Part shown: in pieces, positions 6,792 to 7,022 of the stretch
Layout: each line of letters begins with the position of its first letter
Numbering within the stretch: position 1 is the first letter of the stretch
Assembly: GCA_900547565.1 (NCBI GenBank)
Contig: URHI01000102.1
Span: 1-7,022 of the forward strand
Direction: 5' to 3'
Source: an uncultured Eubacteriales bacterium
GTDB taxonomy: Bacteria; Bacillota; Clostridia; Oscillospirales; CAG-272
DNA length: 7,022 nucleotides
Notes under the pieces: model-generated
Database searches by the model: none
What the model was told of the DNA's origin: nothing
What the model saw: only the letters and a program-made list of their open reading frames with translations
Position numbers and translations under genes: made by a program

Positions 6792-7022
6792 ATTATTCCT
6801 AAATAGCTCCATTTTAATGTATAATATGCACAATGACATTGATATTTTTGAGTTTTCAGGCGATTAATAATAAAAATATATGTATTTATAAACAAATAAC
6901 AAGCACCGCACTGTATATCACATCAGGGTATACAAAGCCATGCTTATTCTGTATCTTCAACACAGGCAAATTTAAAATACCGTTTTGTTAATTCAACCAA
7001 TATAAAAACTCGCCGGTTGAAG
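6792..7022. other. AT-rich non-coding region upstream of the operon promoter
   Basis: The gene-free stretch from 6686 to the window end is 337 bases. Its left part is the leader, promoter and operators listed separately. The remainder is clearly AT-richer than the coding region. It contains one arm of an inverted repeat (6817-6830), a short open frame with no ribosome binding site (6833-6991) and a small inverted repeat at the right edge (6992-7021). I recognise no gene, RNA or terminator here. Confidence 0.7.
6992..7021. repeat. Small inverted repeat at the window edge
   Basis: TTCAACC (6992-6998) and GGTTGAA (7015-7021) are perfect 7-base arms around a 16-base loop. No T-run follows the stem within the window on the plus strand, and on the minus strand the downstream bases are mixed. 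A standard terminator is therefore not supported. It could belong to a feature cut by the edge. Confidence 0.3.

Larger units (their letters stand above)
6742..6830. repeat. Separated inverted repeat around the promoter
   Basis: ATGTATAATATTCA on the minus strand (6755-6742) recurs as ATGTATAATATGCA on the plus strand (6817-6830), with 13 of 14 bases identical and 61 bases between the arms. Each copy contains TATAAT and a compressed ArgR-like palindrome. It may be a duplicated operator or a chance product of AT-rich sequence. Confidence 0.45.

Noticed and set aside
6686..6895. 70-codon N-terminal extension of argC to an upstream ATG
   Set aside because: It would run through the perfect promoter and operators, is AT-rich with no family match, and starts upstream of the predicted transcription start. 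The GTG at 6685 has a ribosome binding site and gives the conserved start.
6833..6991. 52-codon plus-strand open frame in the upstream region
   Set aside because: No ribosome binding site before the ATG, AT-driven composition and no recognisable product.

Overview
The window holds most of an arginine-biosynthesis operon, transcribed leftwards (minus strand) over about 6.7 kb, with its promoter region at the right end. In transcription order the genes are argC, argJ, argB, argD, argF, carA and the first 158 codons of carB, which runs off the left edge. I found no mobile element, CRISPR array, RNA gene or defence-like cassette.

Host: the sequence suggests a low-to-mid GC Gram-positive of the clostridial type, probably an anaerobe. 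The reasons are strong GGAGG-type ribosome binding sites before most genes, GTG starts on two genes, a consensus SigA-type promoter with ArgR/AhrC-like operators, tight gene packing, and clostridial-looking protein variants (for example the ArgD N-terminal region and an ArgB resembling the Thermotoga enzyme). This is inferred from style, not from a database search.

Layout: positions 1-474 carB start; 452-1534 carA; 1542-2447 argF; 2444-3607 argD; 3597-4475 argB; 4500-5711 argJ; 5741-6685 argC; 6686-7022 non-coding and AT-rich. The non-coding stretch carries a perfect TTGACA-17-TATAAT promoter pointing into argC. At least two palindromes resembling arginine-repressor boxes overlap or flank it. 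Its far right part (about 6840-7022) has no recognised gene.

Pathway: ArgJ makes N-acetylglutamate and ornithine by acetyl transfer. ArgB, ArgC and ArgD phosphorylate, reduce and transaminate N-acetylglutamate to N-acetylornithine. CarAB makes carbamoyl phosphate, and ArgF joins it to ornithine to give citrulline. The visible operon therefore covers glutamate to citrulline by the acetyl-recycling route. argG and argH, which would complete arginine, are not in the window and may lie beyond carB or elsewhere. Control appears to be double: repression at the promoter by an ArgR-type protein, and feedback inhibition of ArgB, which has the N-terminal extension typical of arginine-sensitive N-acetylglutamate kinases.

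Nothing here looks like an undescribed system. The points most worth a second look are the short type-2-like ArgC in an ArgJ-type operon, the operator arrangement around the perfect promoter, and the position of argF ahead of carAB.
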